Assembly: GCA_028095005.1 (NCBI GenBank)
Contig: CM051459.1
Coordinates: 23,794,699 to 23,858,698 of the forward strand
Origin: Rhynchospora pubera
Taxonomy: Eukaryota > Streptophyta > Magnoliopsida > Poales > Cyperaceae
Reading direction: 5' to 3'
DNA: 64,000 bases
Shown here: one piece after another, positions 23,447 through 36,500 of the stretch
Layout: every line of letters starts with the position of its first letter
Numbering within the stretch: position 1 is the stretch's first letter
Made by a program: the position numbers and the translations under genes
Notes under the pieces: model-generated
The model's database searches: none
Seen by the model: the letters and a program-made list of their open reading frames with translations, nothing else
Told to the model about the DNA's origin: nothing

Positions 23447-24912
23447 GTAGGAACTTAGTGGATTGGGCATAATTATCACATAAAAGGTGGATTTATAAGA
23501 AGAAAATGACTAAATGGAACTCATAGAACTGTAGAACTCATCCTAAGCTTTCTAACGATCTTTGAATCACCTCAATCGGAGTCCGAATGAAGAAATTATA
23601 GTCAAAATACTATCGGTGCGCAGTGCTGGAAAATAATTTCGGTCCGAAATTATTTATTTCGGTCCGAAATTACGTGAAAAAGTCAGTTTTGGCAAGTTTT
23701 GAAGATGGAAACTTTATTTTATGGTATGATCTCGTGAACCCTTGCCCTAACCTGCCTCCCAAGCCTCCTTCCTGGCCATATATGCACGAAATTACAGAGA
23801 GAAAAGAATTTCACCTTCCATACAATAATTTCCACCACCGTTCTCACGCCGAAAGGCGTGGGATTCCACCTCTCACAGCGGAGCACGTCCATGGCAGCAA
23901 CTTTGGAGCGATTCTGGATGCGACAGCGGTAGAACCGATCCAACCACGACTTCGGACGATCGATATCTTGAGTTAGAAGCGATATTTGGTTTATTCGTTC
24001 CTTTTCTCTTGATATTTTGATTTGATGGAGTTTGTATCTTATTTTTCTTGCATGTTAGGATAATTAATGATGTCTTAGTAGTAGTTAGTAGATTAGTTTA
24101 GTATTTTGTGATGACTTGATTGCTTTATATTATGATATGTGATATGTTTTGTGGAGAATTATATCTTGCTTGGTTAATTTAATTGTTTGTTTGACTGTTT
24201 ACCTATTGATGAACTGCAGCACCATTAGGGCATTAAACTAGAACAATTAATTAGTTATTTAAGCACTTGAGGTAAGCCAATCGCTCGAAAGAGGAGGTTA
24301 GTTTGCGACCGAAAGGTGTAACTTTTACTGATTCGACATGACTTTAAATACCTCTAGAAATCCAACTAAACATACTTAAATAGCTAAATCAGAACGAAAG
24401 TATAGGTTTAGTTGTTTATGTGGCAAAAACCGAGTTCCAAGTCAAGTCAGAACCGAAATCGCGACAGCTGAGGTTAGGACTTAGGTCTGGTCGTCCAGTA
24501 GTCTTCACATAACATTGTGTAAAGATATCAAGTTGAAACAAGAGGTCTAAAGTAAGTTTTGGACAGAAACTGTATCGATTTCGGTCCGAAATATGCCTAT
24601 GTCTCGGTGAAAATTGTAGGCAAAGATGCTTTGGAGCTAAACTAATTGAACACAAATTCCTAGGACATTATTTGCATTTATTTAGAGTCCAGAAAATGCC
24701 AAAAATAATTTATTTAATTACACGTTAGATAATTGTCTTTTTAAATCATAACACTCCAAAAATTAATTGTCTAGCTTTCGTGAGGAAGTAAAGTCTAGTA
24801 ATCAGTTGTACTGTCCCTTGGGTTCGACCCTAAAGCTTAACTAAAACGACTAGTGAGGTTAGCTCTAGGTTATAAATTTATTTGATATCCTAGGTTTCAT
24901 AACCTTCATCAA
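23447..24912 (+). repeat. Non-coding dispersed repeat, copy 2
   Basis: Starts near TGTAGGAACTTAG and ends near TTCATAACCTTCATCA. It is a diverged paralogue of 19435-20796 plus 22530-22742. It includes the palindromic motif TTCGGTCCGAA three times (near 23638, 23658, 24580). It split the protease gene of the CACTA element. Confidence 0.5.
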
Positions 24913-24918
24913 ATTCCA

Positions 24919-24922
<4 letters not shown>

Positions 24923-24966
<44 letters not shown>
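24923..24966. repeat. AT microsatellite
   Basis: An uninterrupted (AT)n tract of about 44 bp between the repeat end and the protease exon. Confidence 0.9.
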
Positions 24967-24970
<4 letters not shown>

Positions 24971-25975
24971 TCATTTCATTTGTAATTTATTGAATTTAAA
25001 CTTAATAGTATTATTTTTTTCTTGTAGAGTCTACGACAACCAAACAATATAGATTGCGGCTTTTATGCGATGATAAACCTACGCAAGATCCTTGATCACT
25101 GTACGCTACACGAGGACCTCCCATTGGTATGGATTAAATTTTAATCTTACTATACGTATGTATATGATTAGGGTTAGTAGGAATTTTATTTTAATCTGCT
25201 AAACCAAGTTTAATTAGATTGGTTTATAAATTTTCATAGGTAATTAACTATATAAAATGTCAAAATGCAGGTTTTGCAACCGATTGGTAAGCGCTATAGT
25301 GAGAAAGAAATTAATGACACTATAAATGAGTTAAAAATCGGTACTAAAAACCGGTACTAAAAAACCGAAAATTTTTAATTAATTTAGTACTGGTTTTTAG
25401 TTAAAAATCGATACTAAATTAATTAAAAAAATTCGACTTTTTTTTAATCAATTTAGTACCGGTAATTAAAAACCAGTACTAAATTTTTAAAATTTAAATC
25501 CGATTTTTTTAAATATAATTAGTACCGGTTTTTAATTAAAAACCGGTACTAAATTTAATATTTTTAGTATCGGTTTTTAACAAGTACCGGCTTATTAATA
25601 CCGGTTTTTCATTGTTTTTAGTACCCCTATTTAGTACCGGTACAAAACCGGTACTAATAATAGTACCGGTACTAATAATATGTATAAAATCGATACTAAT
25701 GCTCAAATATGATGTAGTGTATGTTGACTTTTTTGGAAAAAAGGTACCGTGTACACCACACACACACATATATACACTTCGTTTTTTATAAGACTTTGGA
25801 TTTGTCTGGTACTTTTGTTGCACTGGCGAACTCCGATGTTTAAGATAACAAAGATAGGAAAAGTGCACGTTGTAGTCCTTAATTTGCAAGGATTAATTAA
25901 TTTTTAACTACACCTATCCTATGTGCAAAGAGCAGCTAATCATTTTTTGTAAAAAGGAATATTGGCAATCACTTT

Positions 25976-26158
25976 GGCTCAGTTTGGATGGCTTTCTTCC
26001 CGGAATAAGGAATAATCATTTTTTACCAATAAATTTATTTTTAACCATTCAAATTCTTCACAAAAGTTACACACTTCCCAATAAATTTACCCCTTCCCAA
26101 TAAATTTCTTCCCTTCTTCCTTCTTCCTACCTTATTCTCAACGCATCCAAACGGAGCC
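25976..26158. mobile_element. Harbinger/Tourist-like MITE (GGCTC-GTTTGG type)
   Basis: 183 bp, with termini GGCTCAGTTTGGATGG and ATCCAAACGGAGCC and the 3-bp duplication TTT on both sides. Closest relatives are at 40194-40381 and 47672-47854. Confidence 0.9.
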
Positions 26159-26254
26159 TTTGATACCATCATAACTAATAGCTAGCATAGTTATTTATGC
26201 AAAAAAATTATAATAAAACATTATTTAAATTAAAAAATAATTGCAAAAAAGGAA

Positions 26255-26590
26255 TAGGGCATTCCGTGCACCGCGAACTTTTTTCGAAAATATTTTTATA
26301 AAATGACAAATTTAATTTAACAAATCTAATCTACATACTGAAATCTTATAGAAAAGCAAATTTTACAATTTTTTAGATTTTATTACTATTTTTTTCAAAT
26401 TTTTTAAAACATGTCATTTTTGGAATGTTGTACTATTTAAAAAATTCGAAAAAAATAGTAATAAAATCTCAAAAATTGTAAATTTTGTTTTGGTATGGGA
26501 TTTCAATATGTAGATTAGATTGGTTAAATTAGATTTGTCAATTTACAAAAATATTTTTGAAAAAGTCCGTTGTGCAAAGAATGCCCTATG
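26255..26590. mobile_element. Long-hairpin foldback element
   Basis: Arms from AGGGCATTCCGTGCACCG to the inverted TTGTGCAAAGAATGCCCT, with internal pairs such as AATCTAATCTACATA/TATGTAGATTAGATT. It is similar in plan to the 40.7-42.8 kb foldback cluster but has different termini. Confidence 0.75.
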
Positions 26591-27340
26591 CACTATATGG
26601 TGCATATTAAACTTTCTCTATATCAACCGGGCACTATATAAACTATTAAACTTTATAAACCTTTTATCCACTATCAACTATTGCTAAAATTTTAACTTTT
26701 TAAGTAGATGAATCGGATTTAAAATGCAACCGGGAGATCTCTTATTGTTTTAAAAAGTATCTTTATGATCTATAAAAATATCAAATGAATAGGTTGTAGT
26801 GTTGTAATATTAATTTTTTAGACTATTTGATCAGTGATCAATATTTAGCTTTTAAATTGCATTAGTTTGATTTGATGTGTACAACTTATTTTAGTTATGT
26901 TTTGACGGATGATTATAGGTCGTCGTAGTTATGACATTTGAAGTTACCGGTACCTTAAGGATATAGTAAGGGTTTGTGCACTTGTGCACCGATGTTACAC
27001 CACAGTCAACTAATTAGTTTCTCCAAAAGGTCACCGGACTCACCGCATAAGCGCATACAGTGATACAATGAAGATATGCATTGCTTGTGGAAGTATACAG
27101 TACTATACACAGAGCCACTGGAGGCTAGAAAGAAGACAGTAGAGAATAAGATTGGAAGTGAGATTAGATCATTACGGAATTAGGAATAACATTTCGCATG
27201 CATTCACGGTGGGAGCTGGCTAAAAGAAGTACGTATGCTTTTGTGGTTTCAGGATAGTAGACACATAATTAATATTTGGGTTTTAGTTCTTAACCATCTG
27301 AAAAGTAGTGACATGTTTTGTGTTTTGAAGTCCGACTAGT
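26591..27340. other. Intergenic DNA, no feature seen
   Basis: Nothing coding or clearly repetitive was recognised. Confidence 0.35.
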
Positions 27341-27520
27341 GTTTAAAAACCGTACCGGACCGGCCGGTTCAACCGGATTTACCGTGAACCGGACCCAGGT
27401 CCAATAGGTTTAGCACTTTAGTCCATAATACCGGACTTATGAAGAACCGAAAAAAACCGTTTAAACCGGAAAAATCGGTAATTGAACCGGCCGGTTTATT
27501 ATTTTGAACCAGAAAAACAA
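27341..27520. mobile_element. hAT-like fragment (CCGGTT-rich)
   Basis: Starts AGTGTTTAAAAACCGTACCG, very like the ends of the hAT elements at 5842 and 6246, and is rich in AACCGG. The opposite end with GTACGG...AAAC was not found, so it is treated as truncated. Confidence 0.5.
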
Positions 27521-29990
27521 ACAAGTTATATTGGAAACCATACAAAATTGGATGACAATTGTGTAACATATAGGGAAATGCCAATCTAAATTTCAGTTTA
27601 ATAACCAGATTAATTCCATTAATGATTTTGGAATAAAGAAATAAATATTATGCAATCTAAGTTCATTAAAAACAAATTCTGGTTAATCTGAACTCTCGAA
27701 TCATGAAACAAATTTCTTGATTTATTTGGACCGTTGGATTAAAAGAATCGGACTCCAAATAAATACTCCAAATTACTTCTCTCTCTTCCCGTTTGGATCC
27801 GAAACCCATCTACCCCTTCCCGTTCTTATCTTCTTCCCCGTTCTCATCTTCTCTTCTTCGCTGGCCCAATCACCTTCGTTCTTACTTGAGCTTATTGGCA
27901 CTGATGGATGGCTACCGTGGGATCAACATCGGGTGTACCTCAAGAAAACTCTTGAGACCCTTCTCTCAGTCTCAACCGACCTAACAGTGGGACCCACGAG
28001 ATTGATTTTTAGTTGGGTTTCTAAGGTGGCCATGGCTAATTGGAGCCTCCTGCACCGCCTCTCTTCTCTTTACCTATAAATAGGTTAACCTTGTTGTTTC
28101 CTTCTTCCTTTGATGCACACAAAATATTTTCCCCTTTTTCCTTCTTAATTTCAGTCGAGGGTTGGTGATGGTGAAAGGGTAGAGGGAGGTAGGAACTAGG
28201 AAACCGAGATGAGTGTATAGGATGTGCCAATTTATTTTTAGTTCTTGTGATTCTGGCTCAAAACCATGGTCTTTTCTCCTTGGGTTGTTTTAATGACAAG
28301 GATGGTTGGATGCTGGAGTTAGGTAAGAAAGAGAAGCACGGGAAGAAAATAAGAAGTTGAGGTTGGCATTGATTGTTGGGCATTCTAGTTGCTTGAGGTA
28401 GTTTTCCAATCTCCAACTCCTTTTTACTTTCTTTGTTTAATCTGAATTGATGAGATAAAACAACATCAGATCGGTTTGCACAACTAAGTACCGTCCCTGT
28501 ACTTGTTTGGATGTATAGATTGATGTCAGGAAGAGGTATAACCTTGGTACCAGTTGGTACATGACAAAAATCGGGTGCTGGTAAAGAAACCCTCGAATTC
28601 AGGGACCAGTTTGTAAATTTTTCTAAGGGCAGATATGCAAATTTCGGGGGCACTTGTCAAATACCAGTGGAAACTCAAGGGCTAAATGGAATAAGAACTT
28701 GTTTTATTGGATTCGAATCTGTTTAGCTGTGTGATAAAGGATTGCTTCCATTAGGGAAAATGAACATCTCTCTCTTTCTCCTTTGTTTAGATCCGTTGGA
28801 AATTGATGGTTACTCTGTCTTTATAAACTAAATGAATAAATTATTGAATCATGATTATCATACTGATTGGATACTTATAAGCTGATACAAGTCACTAAGT
28901 ATAATAAGCTAATGTGTTATTCATTTACTGGGACGTTATATTTTTCCAAGCTAAACATGAATGAATTAAAATTAAGTTAATTGCTTTGTGAAAGCATGAT
29001 ACTTGACAATTAATCAAGGAGGCCATTTAAGTAGACGACAAGCAGTTTATAAATGCATGAAAGTGTTGAAGTGCTTTCAATTGCCTAATTATCCTAGATG
29101 AACAATTGAAATTGTGAAAGACAGACTAAAACTAAGTTAATTTATTTATAGTGATAACGCTAAACAATTGTTAGTTTATACAATACCTTATACAAAGTTA
29201 TCAAGACTGATATTAATTGGAGTTGGATTTGGAAAATAAATAAAGTAAAATATCCTTAATTCCAAAATACAAATAATCAAGATATGTTGGTTTGCACTTG
29301 AATAATAATTTATCAAGATAACGTCTAATATAAACAATTATGACATCAACATTTCAGAGCTTAATATAATTAGTAGCTAGTTGTTCATATTTCTGACATA
29401 AAGATATGAGTAAGTGACATTTAAGTAATTTTTAAGAATAAAGCATATAAACAGATTAATAATAAAAATGGTAACGTTTCAATGTTCCAAACTTAGTTAA
29501 TAATAATTGTTAGCTATATATGAAATAATTAAACAATCGAATGAATAATATAATAGAATAAATGAATAGTAAATCAACGAATATTTTAATCTTAAATAAA
29601 CTTTAATTAAATGTAGGAATTATATAACTAAAATAGAATCTCATCATAACCTAATGACTAGAAAGTCAAAACCAATTATCAAGATAATTAAATCAAATAC
29701 TTAATAATATATTTTAAAATAGAATCCCCTGACAAGGAATCTGAACTTGATCATCCAAATCTCAACCAGTCTTGGTTAATCCAGACCATCAGTATGGTAA
29801 TCCAAGAACCGTCTAGAATTAGGTTGTTTAAATTTTAACTTAAGTATTCTACGCAATCATCAAACGGTCGTTAAGACAGTCACCCCTTCTTATCAGAAAA
29901 TTGATTTAGCATCGTTTAACTACAAGATTATCGAGTCCAAGGACCATTAAGAAGACAAAATTCACAATCATAAGATATTGAGAAACTACG
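27521..29990. other. Unassigned DNA with a promoter-like patch
   Basis: A pyrimidine-rich stretch (27775-27870) and TATAAATAGG at 28074 suggest a promoter, perhaps of an LTR, but no gene or paired LTR could be tied to it. 28800-29990 is AT-rich with nothing recognised. Confidence 0.35.
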
Positions 29991-30289
29991 CTTAGCCTCG
30001 CTATTCAGGTGCGGAATTACGTTGAATTTTTGTTAAAGTTTAAGTAATTAATTAAATATGTTTTTATCATATGCATATTGTAAATCCGTTTGCTTGCATT
30101 ACCGTATTCAAGCATTTTTTAATGATAGTGCCCAAATATTGATAAAACTGCATTTTGAGATGCATGTTCTCCTCTTTGAGAAATTTGGAAGAAATACAGT
30201 CAGATATTTGGATATGCCATTGTGATTGATAAATCCGACTCATCAATGATCTGACTGAAATGGTTTACTGTGATATGTCATGACATACC

Positions 30290-31168
30290 TGATATGATAT
30301 GTATGTCCCTGGTCAAGAGTTACATTTCTCATGCCGGCCAGGTAAGGGAAAGATCCCTCATGCCACTTGGTCAAGAGATGTAATCTCTCATGCCGGCCAG
30401 GTAAATGAAAGATTTTGTATGATTTTGTATCACTCTCCGGAGTCGGTTGGCCCCCGGCTTCGGCCAGTTTGATAGCGCTATGTGGATATGGAATTCCCTC
30501 ATGCTACCTGGTCAAGGGATAAGTCTCTCATGCCGGCCAGGTAATGGAAAGGTCTACTTATGTGCCCATCCGGATGGGAAAGGGACCTGAGTGATTATGA
30601 CTGTGGAACCCCTCACACGCTCAGTTACCTATCATATACAAACATGTGTTGTCTGCGATGGAATTCGTGCCACGTGTTCAGTTCCGATATGTGCAAGATT
30701 TACGCCTTGTCGGATTTTGTTATCATGTCCAGTTTTGATTAAAATCATATGCAAGAAATCATGTTTATTTGTGATATCTTTTCAAATGAAAAGTTACAAG
30801 CTCTTTATAAAATTAAAACATGCATGCTTTATTTTATTTACGGGTATTATTTCTAGAACTTGAATTTTAGCTTAAATCCACGTACTGGAATTAAAACCCG
30901 CACTGAGAATTTATTTCTCACTCCGTGCTTTTGCATGTTTCCACAATGGATGTGGGTTCCAGGTTGCAGAGGCAGACTCGATCAAGTCAAGCGAAGATTA
31001 AGCCAAAAATATCTTGCCATGATGACTCAATGAGTCTTAGAAACTTAGCTTGGTAAATCATGGTAAGTTAGAATTTAAGTCTTGTAGATGATAGAGAAAC
31101 GCCTTGCAGGTACACATAAATTATGTATTCGTGGCGGAATTGTCATATCCTATGTGTCAGGGTGTGAC
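30290..31168 (+). mobile_element. Gypsy-type LTR, 3' part, with primer-site remnant
   Basis: Three ~60-65-bp tandem units near 30310-30560 share CTCATGCCGGCCAGGTAA. The sequence ends GGGTGTGACA, followed by AATTGGTAT, matching the start of an initiator-Met primer site (TGGTATCAGAG...) before similarity stops. This is the usual LTR/primer-site junction of plant Ty3/Gypsy elements. The LTR start is not defined; it may lie well to the left. Confidence 0.6.
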
Positions 31169-31760
31169 AAATTGGTATGTCGTATTTTATAATTAATTAG
31201 CGTCCCCTTTGGGTCTAGCTTTGAATGGAAGAGATGGAGAAAAGGAAACTGTTTTCAGATGATTTTGTGTTAATTGTATGTGTACTATCGTAATCACCCT
31301 AGCTCATAAACCTTAATTTAATATTGAGACTTCAAAGTTCAGTGAATGCAAATTTGTGAATGATCATTAATGTTGTTTTGAGTAGAAAGGTATATATATT
31401 TTTATTGTTACTTATTATTATTTTTTTTAAGATAAATTGGGTCTAGTCTCCCAATTTATTTTTAAATTAAATGTCTATAAAGATCTTTCAACCGGGTTTC
31501 GAACTTATGACCTCTCACTTGAGATGCATTACTCTTTATCACTAAATTAAAAGTTGGTTCTCTATTGTTACTTATTATTTAATTAAATTTGGTTTACAAT
31601 GGGAGGTTGTTCTTGAAATTCTTTTTTTTTTTAATTGAATGGTTGTAGTTGGGTTCTTCTTGAAATGCTTAAATGGCCCTTTCCAAAGAACAGTGAGAAA
31701 TGCTCGTTTGTCGCTTTTTGTTGATGCCGTTAATGCTCATTAGATTGCCCCATTTAATTT
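31169..31760. other. Intergenic DNA, no feature seen
   Basis: AT-rich, with no coding or repeat signal recognised. Confidence 0.35.
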
Positions 31761-31869
31761 AATTATTTAATAAGGTTGGGTACTCGGCCTTCAAAAAAAA
31801 TAAGGTTCATTTTATTTTTTTTTTATTATTTTTTTTTGAATGCCGAGTACCCAACCTTATTAAATAATT
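31761..31869. repeat. Near-perfect palindrome (foldback)
   Basis: AATTATTTAATAAGGTTGGG plus TACTCGGC...TTCAAAAAAAATAA is followed after ~25 bp by its reverse complement, ending CCCAACCTTATTAAATAATT. Arms are ~43 bp. A third partial copy, AATAAGGTTGGGTACTTAAG, starts at ~31878. Confidence 0.9.
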
Positions 31870-32279
31870 AAAAAAAAATAAGGTTGGGTACTTAAGCATT
31901 AGTTCGATGGTACAATAATTGCTATTTTAATATGACCGAGGTTACAGTTCCCAGAAGCAAGCCGCGACCATTGGATAATAGTACAGGCTCCTTTTTGAAA
32001 TGCTGGTTCTAGGTTGCTTACTTGCTTCTAACAATGAAAATTTGGCACAGTTCAAAGCCAAATCAGTTTGTCCAAACTCCAAACAGATTGTAAATGCATA
32101 TCTGCTATTACACGACGTTGCTTCAATCATTCAAATTCGGTCCCCTCCAATTAAAATCGATCTAGCCAGATTCAATCATTGAGAAGTCCCAGATTATATT
32201 TTATTTTTTTAAAACAAGTCCCCGAAACATTAAAAAAAAAACCCAACAACTCTAATTATTGCTTTCGAACAAAAATTAC

Positions 32280-32452
32280 GGAGCTGTCACAAAAAAAAAA
32301 AGATCGTTCAGAATGGATGGCGTGGGAATAAGAGAAAAAAAGAAAGATATATTGGAAAGTGTGTAACTTTGTGAAGAGTTTGAATTGTTTATAATAAATT
32401 TGAAAGTAGAAAGAAGTTATTTCTTTATTCTTAGGCTCATCCAAACACAGCC
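32280..32452. mobile_element. Diverged Harbinger/Tourist-like MITE
   Basis: Degraded termini GGAGCTGT and CCAAACACAGCC, flanked by the 3-bp duplication TAC (32277-32279 and 32453-32455). The core GGAAAGTGTGTAACTTTGTG matches the family. Confidence 0.75.
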
Positions 32453-33582
32453 TACAATATCGATTAGCGTGACATGGGTGAAGGATTATTAAATTGAAAT
32501 ATTAAAATCTGCACCACTATATTTCTTTCTTTTTTTTGTTGCTTCCGTAGTTTTTTTTCTTATTAAATTGTTACAAACCAATTGCTTTTTAATTTTTATT
32601 AAAAAAAAATTGCTTTTGTATTAACTTTTTTTTTTGGGGAACCTGCACCAGTATGTTTCTTTCTTTCGTTGGTCCTTTTCTTATTAATGAGGAAGACTAT
32701 TTCCAATTCCAAGTGCCACTGCGTCTGCCCCTAAATTTAAAATCGAGCCCAAAGTGAAGATTTCGAAAGGCCATGACAAAATATGTAGAACTAAAGGGCC
32801 GAGTTTATATTTAACTATATCTTCTTGTGCTTAATTTAATATAGCCCAAATAAATTGGGCTAGAAGGCCTGCCTCTGGCAATGGAGTTTCTAGACGAAAT
32901 ATAGAAGCAATTAACGTGCTATTTGTATTACATCATAACTAGCATACCAATGTTCAGCGGACTGTTGACATGCCGGTAGTCCAGTACACCAGAAAAACAG
33001 AGTTGAAAACAAAGAGATAGCTCCCAGCTGAATCAATAGAATGCTCATCTTGATTAAATTAACATGTTCAATTTGATTACGCTCTCTTCTTTGCTGGTGA
33101 TATGCATGTATAATACATGATGTATTAAGTAGGGACTTTTTTTGTAACTTTAACCACTGCTAACTCTTTCATTTATTAATTAAAAATGAGGCCTAGACCG
33201 CTATTTTTATTTCACAAAAAAAAAAAATCTATTGAGTAGGGATTGTTGAAATTGCCTTCAAGTTTGTGTAAATAAATAAGTTTGATTACTCATCATGTAA
33301 CCACTGTTTTTCGTATCCCCTGTCTTCTGCCACTTTTTGAATGAATTAAATTTTGTGTATATAATGGACATCAATAGGAAAAAAATCATGGCAACCAGCA
33401 ATCCTCTATTAAATATCTGAAAACCACTATTTACAATGTAACAAATGTCGTCAAGTTATATATACACATATAATGAACAAAATATTTCACTCAAAATTCA
33501 TCCGAAAGAAAAGAAAATTAGAAATCTCATGGACAATAAACAAATGTACCAACAAAAATGACTAAACCAAGCAATAAACACA

Positions 33583-36500
33583 TCAGACAGCATAGAGTTT
33601 GACAATGAACACTATTTTAGCACGGCAAATAGGGCACTCACCACCAGAGTCTTTGATCTTCTGTAAACATCCCATGCAGCCAGCCATATGTCCACATGGT
33701 ATACATGCACCTTCTACTGGCTCTTCTATGCAGATGCTGCACATACCTAGATTGACATTGCTGTTATCGCAATCTTCAAATTGACTTGAATTGAGTCCAA
33801 TTGTGACAACACTATCAACATCAGCTTCAGCGATGAAAGATTCAGTAGAAAGAGAATCTAATGGTGGAGCTGACGGAGCCGAAGATGTGTTTATAGTGGG
33901 AATATGGTTCTCTCCTAATTTATGTACGCTAGTTGCATCTACCATCGGAGTACTTGGGCCAGGGCTTGGCAGGTCGGCACCTAAAAAGAAGGTGCAGCGA
34001 CACATAAGATTAACATTTTTTTTTTTATGAAAATAAGATATGTTCAAGTCCCTAACTTGTAAAATGTTAATATCTTTTAGCACCCTATCTAGCTAAATAG
34101 GTCCTTAAGATGGAGAATGCTATTACCGCAACAGTTATCGTTACACAAAAAGTTCAACGGGTATAGTCTCTTTCTGGTACAAAGCAACCTCCATGTAATT
34201 CAAATGTATTAATTGGACCACCAAGGAGTTCATTTTCTTGTGTACATTGGCCAGTGTAATTACATTTTGTTAGACTTAGACTGATTTTTACTGTTCACAT
34301 TTTTTTTTCTAATAGTCCTAATTAAAAGACCTAATTCCTCAATATTAAGTCTTGTATCTCCTGTAGGTACTAGACGCTTTAAATATGTCACTCTCAACAA
34401 TGTCTGTACAACTGGAGAGAAGCTAACATGTTCCACTCTCATATTTAATGTTCATGGAATCTGAACCAAGAAAATCTTAAAGGGGCTGTTTGGATTCCCC
34501 AAGGAATTTGGGGAATTTCATCTTCCTACCATAAATTTATTATAAACAATCCAAACTCTTCACAAAGTTATACACTTCCCAATAAATTTATTCCTAGGAA
34601 TTGTAAGTTCCCCAAATTCCTAAGCGATGCAAACGGCTCCAAAAGTAATCATAGCAGTTTGTCGCTTGATCGGTTGCCCTTATATTTAACATTTATATTT
34701 TATCTATCCTTTTATAGATTCAATTGTAGGTTCTCTTAAATAAACCATCCAACATTTTCATTGATCTACTAATTTTTTTATTAACAAAACAAAGATACCT
34801 CCAAAAGAATCACAATATTGTATTGCCGATTCAATTGATGCTTTGATAGCCATTTGCAGCTCCTCATCTTCTAGATCTAAATGACAGTACGAAGAGTCAC
34901 TAATCGCAAATTTAATTTATTATACAGTGCACAAAAATAGCTGAAAATTATGCTACAATCAGTAATTGTCTCAGTAGCACTAATCAAATGTAAATTTCTA
35001 ACTGTAAGTTTGCAAATAAGATCTATCTAGTCTGTCCAAAAAAAAGTTTGCAAATAAGATTTTGTGCAACTAAGCAACCAACAATTTTAACTTCACACAC
35101 TTTTTGTTAATTTTGTTTATCGTTATAACTGACTCAGGCTTAATACAACAATTCCTGCAGTACCTTTACTTGTAGCTTTCAACAGTGTCTCATCATACCG
35201 AACAGTATCTGGAAGTGAAATCGGCAAAGAAAAACCCTCCCTGTGCCGCTCCATAAAATAAACAGCAATGCAGAACTCAACAAAAGTAAGATTGCCATCC
35301 TGATCACAATCGGACAATGTCCAAATATCCCTTAAGACCCCTGAATGAGAAAATTTCACTATTAGCATAAGCAAACGACACAAAACCTTTGTTAAAACGC
35401 CCAAGTCAGACATATCTACTTTGTCCTGTGTACTTTTCACTAACACTGAAAGATTACAAGAAAAAATCACCTTTCGGAATCTCCCAACTAAGAAACAAAA
35501 TCTTCGCCTGCTCGCCAGTAATTTTTCCATCTCTGTCCTTGTCCATTATCCTAAAAATCTCAGCATACTTGGAGATGACAGATTCTGAAAATTTCGGCCA
35601 CTTCTGCAAATCTTCCTCCCTTGAATCTTGATTGTTTCCTGTATGTATGGGGTTTACCATATTTATCTTTGGAGCTGGAATTTTGGATGTGGCTGATAAT
35701 GCATGTTTTATATTTTGAGGTGTTAAATGACCACTCTGCTGTGCAACTGAAACAAGCTTGAGAGCATTATAAAATCCTAAGCTATCGAGAAAGCCCCTCT
35801 GATCATGATCAGCACAGCTCCATATCTACAGAGTAAGAGAGTTTTAAGTATATTATTTAAATTAGAAATGGTCTAGGATTATGTGTATTGGCCTATTCAG
35901 TAAATATAAATAGCATGAGAAGTGAACTACAAAAACAGAGATGGATTTCTTATTTTTAGAGATGAGTGAGAAGACTAGGTCAAGGTTGAACTTTTCTAAT
36001 TTTGAAGTTCACGAGAAAAAGGTCAAACAACTTAAACAAGAAAGAATGACAGCTAACTACAAGAGAACATAGATTTAGGTTAATGCAGTCTTGGTTTGGT
36101 GGGTCATGACTCATGAGTCATGACAATTTTTAGTTGTTTTACTTTTTTCATTATTTTTGTACGGCATAGCTTGTAATGCTCCATTTCCATTTTTTTGTTC
36201 ATACTTAATAAATTTAGTAGGTAGAATACTGGTAATTTAAACAAAACAAGGACGAGATACAGTAAGAAAGAGAGCACGTTGCATATTAATTATTTATATA
36301 TTTCATTGTTTTCTACATGGCATTGCTTATATTGCTTCCTTTGTTTTCTTTCCTTTTTTTTTCCTCTTTTCATATTTTATATCTTCATTTCGTAAAAATT
36401 TTTTTTGTTTAAATTAGTAAAATTTATTAGGCAGAATCCTTGTTCTAAAAGAATAAAAAAAAAACAGGGACATAGAACATGAGAAGCAAAAAAGAGAGAA

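Larger units (their letters stand above)
23040..25320 (+). pseudogene. Ulp1-like (C48) cysteine protease exons carried by the CACTA element
   Basis: Exon 25028-25126 (TTGTAG acceptor, GGTATG donor) encodes LRQPNNIDCGFYAMINLRK. This is the C48/Ulp1 signature: the oxyanion-hole Gln and the catalytic Cys in the 'QxxNxxDCGxY' block. Exon 23040-23150 (ATTACAG acceptor, GTAAGT donor) encodes 37 residues including YYRTTLDTKDV and is probably the region just before the catalytic block. A following exon at ~25270 reads VLQPIGKRYSEKEIND. The His and Asp of the triad were not found, and ~1.5 kb of repeat lies between the exons, so the gene is very likely dead. Plant CACTA and Mutator elements often carry such protease genes. 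Confidence 0.7.
18148..25719 (+). mobile_element. Complete CACTA transposon (7.57 kb)
   Basis: Left end CACTACACCAAAAAAG at 18148, right end CAAATATGATGTAGTG at 25719, flanked by the 3-bp duplication TAT (18145-18147 and 25720-25722). Subterminal arrays of TTAGTACCGGTTTTT in both orientations fill 18160-18660 and 25320-25690. The interior holds a leader-like stretch (18700-18960), a decayed Ulp1-like protease gene, two copies of a non-coding repeat and a nested solo LTR. No transposase was recognised. It belongs to the same family as the short element at 54787-56246. Confidence 0.95.

Noticed and set aside
23623..23976. 117-codon plus-strand frame
   Set aside because: It lies inside the non-coding dispersed repeat copy 2, with no counterpart frame in copy 1 and no known domain.
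27717..28079. 120-codon plus-strand frame near a TATAAATAGG
   Set aside because: It is pyrimidine-rich and low complexity and overlaps another-frame shadow. The TATA-like word lies at its end, not before it.
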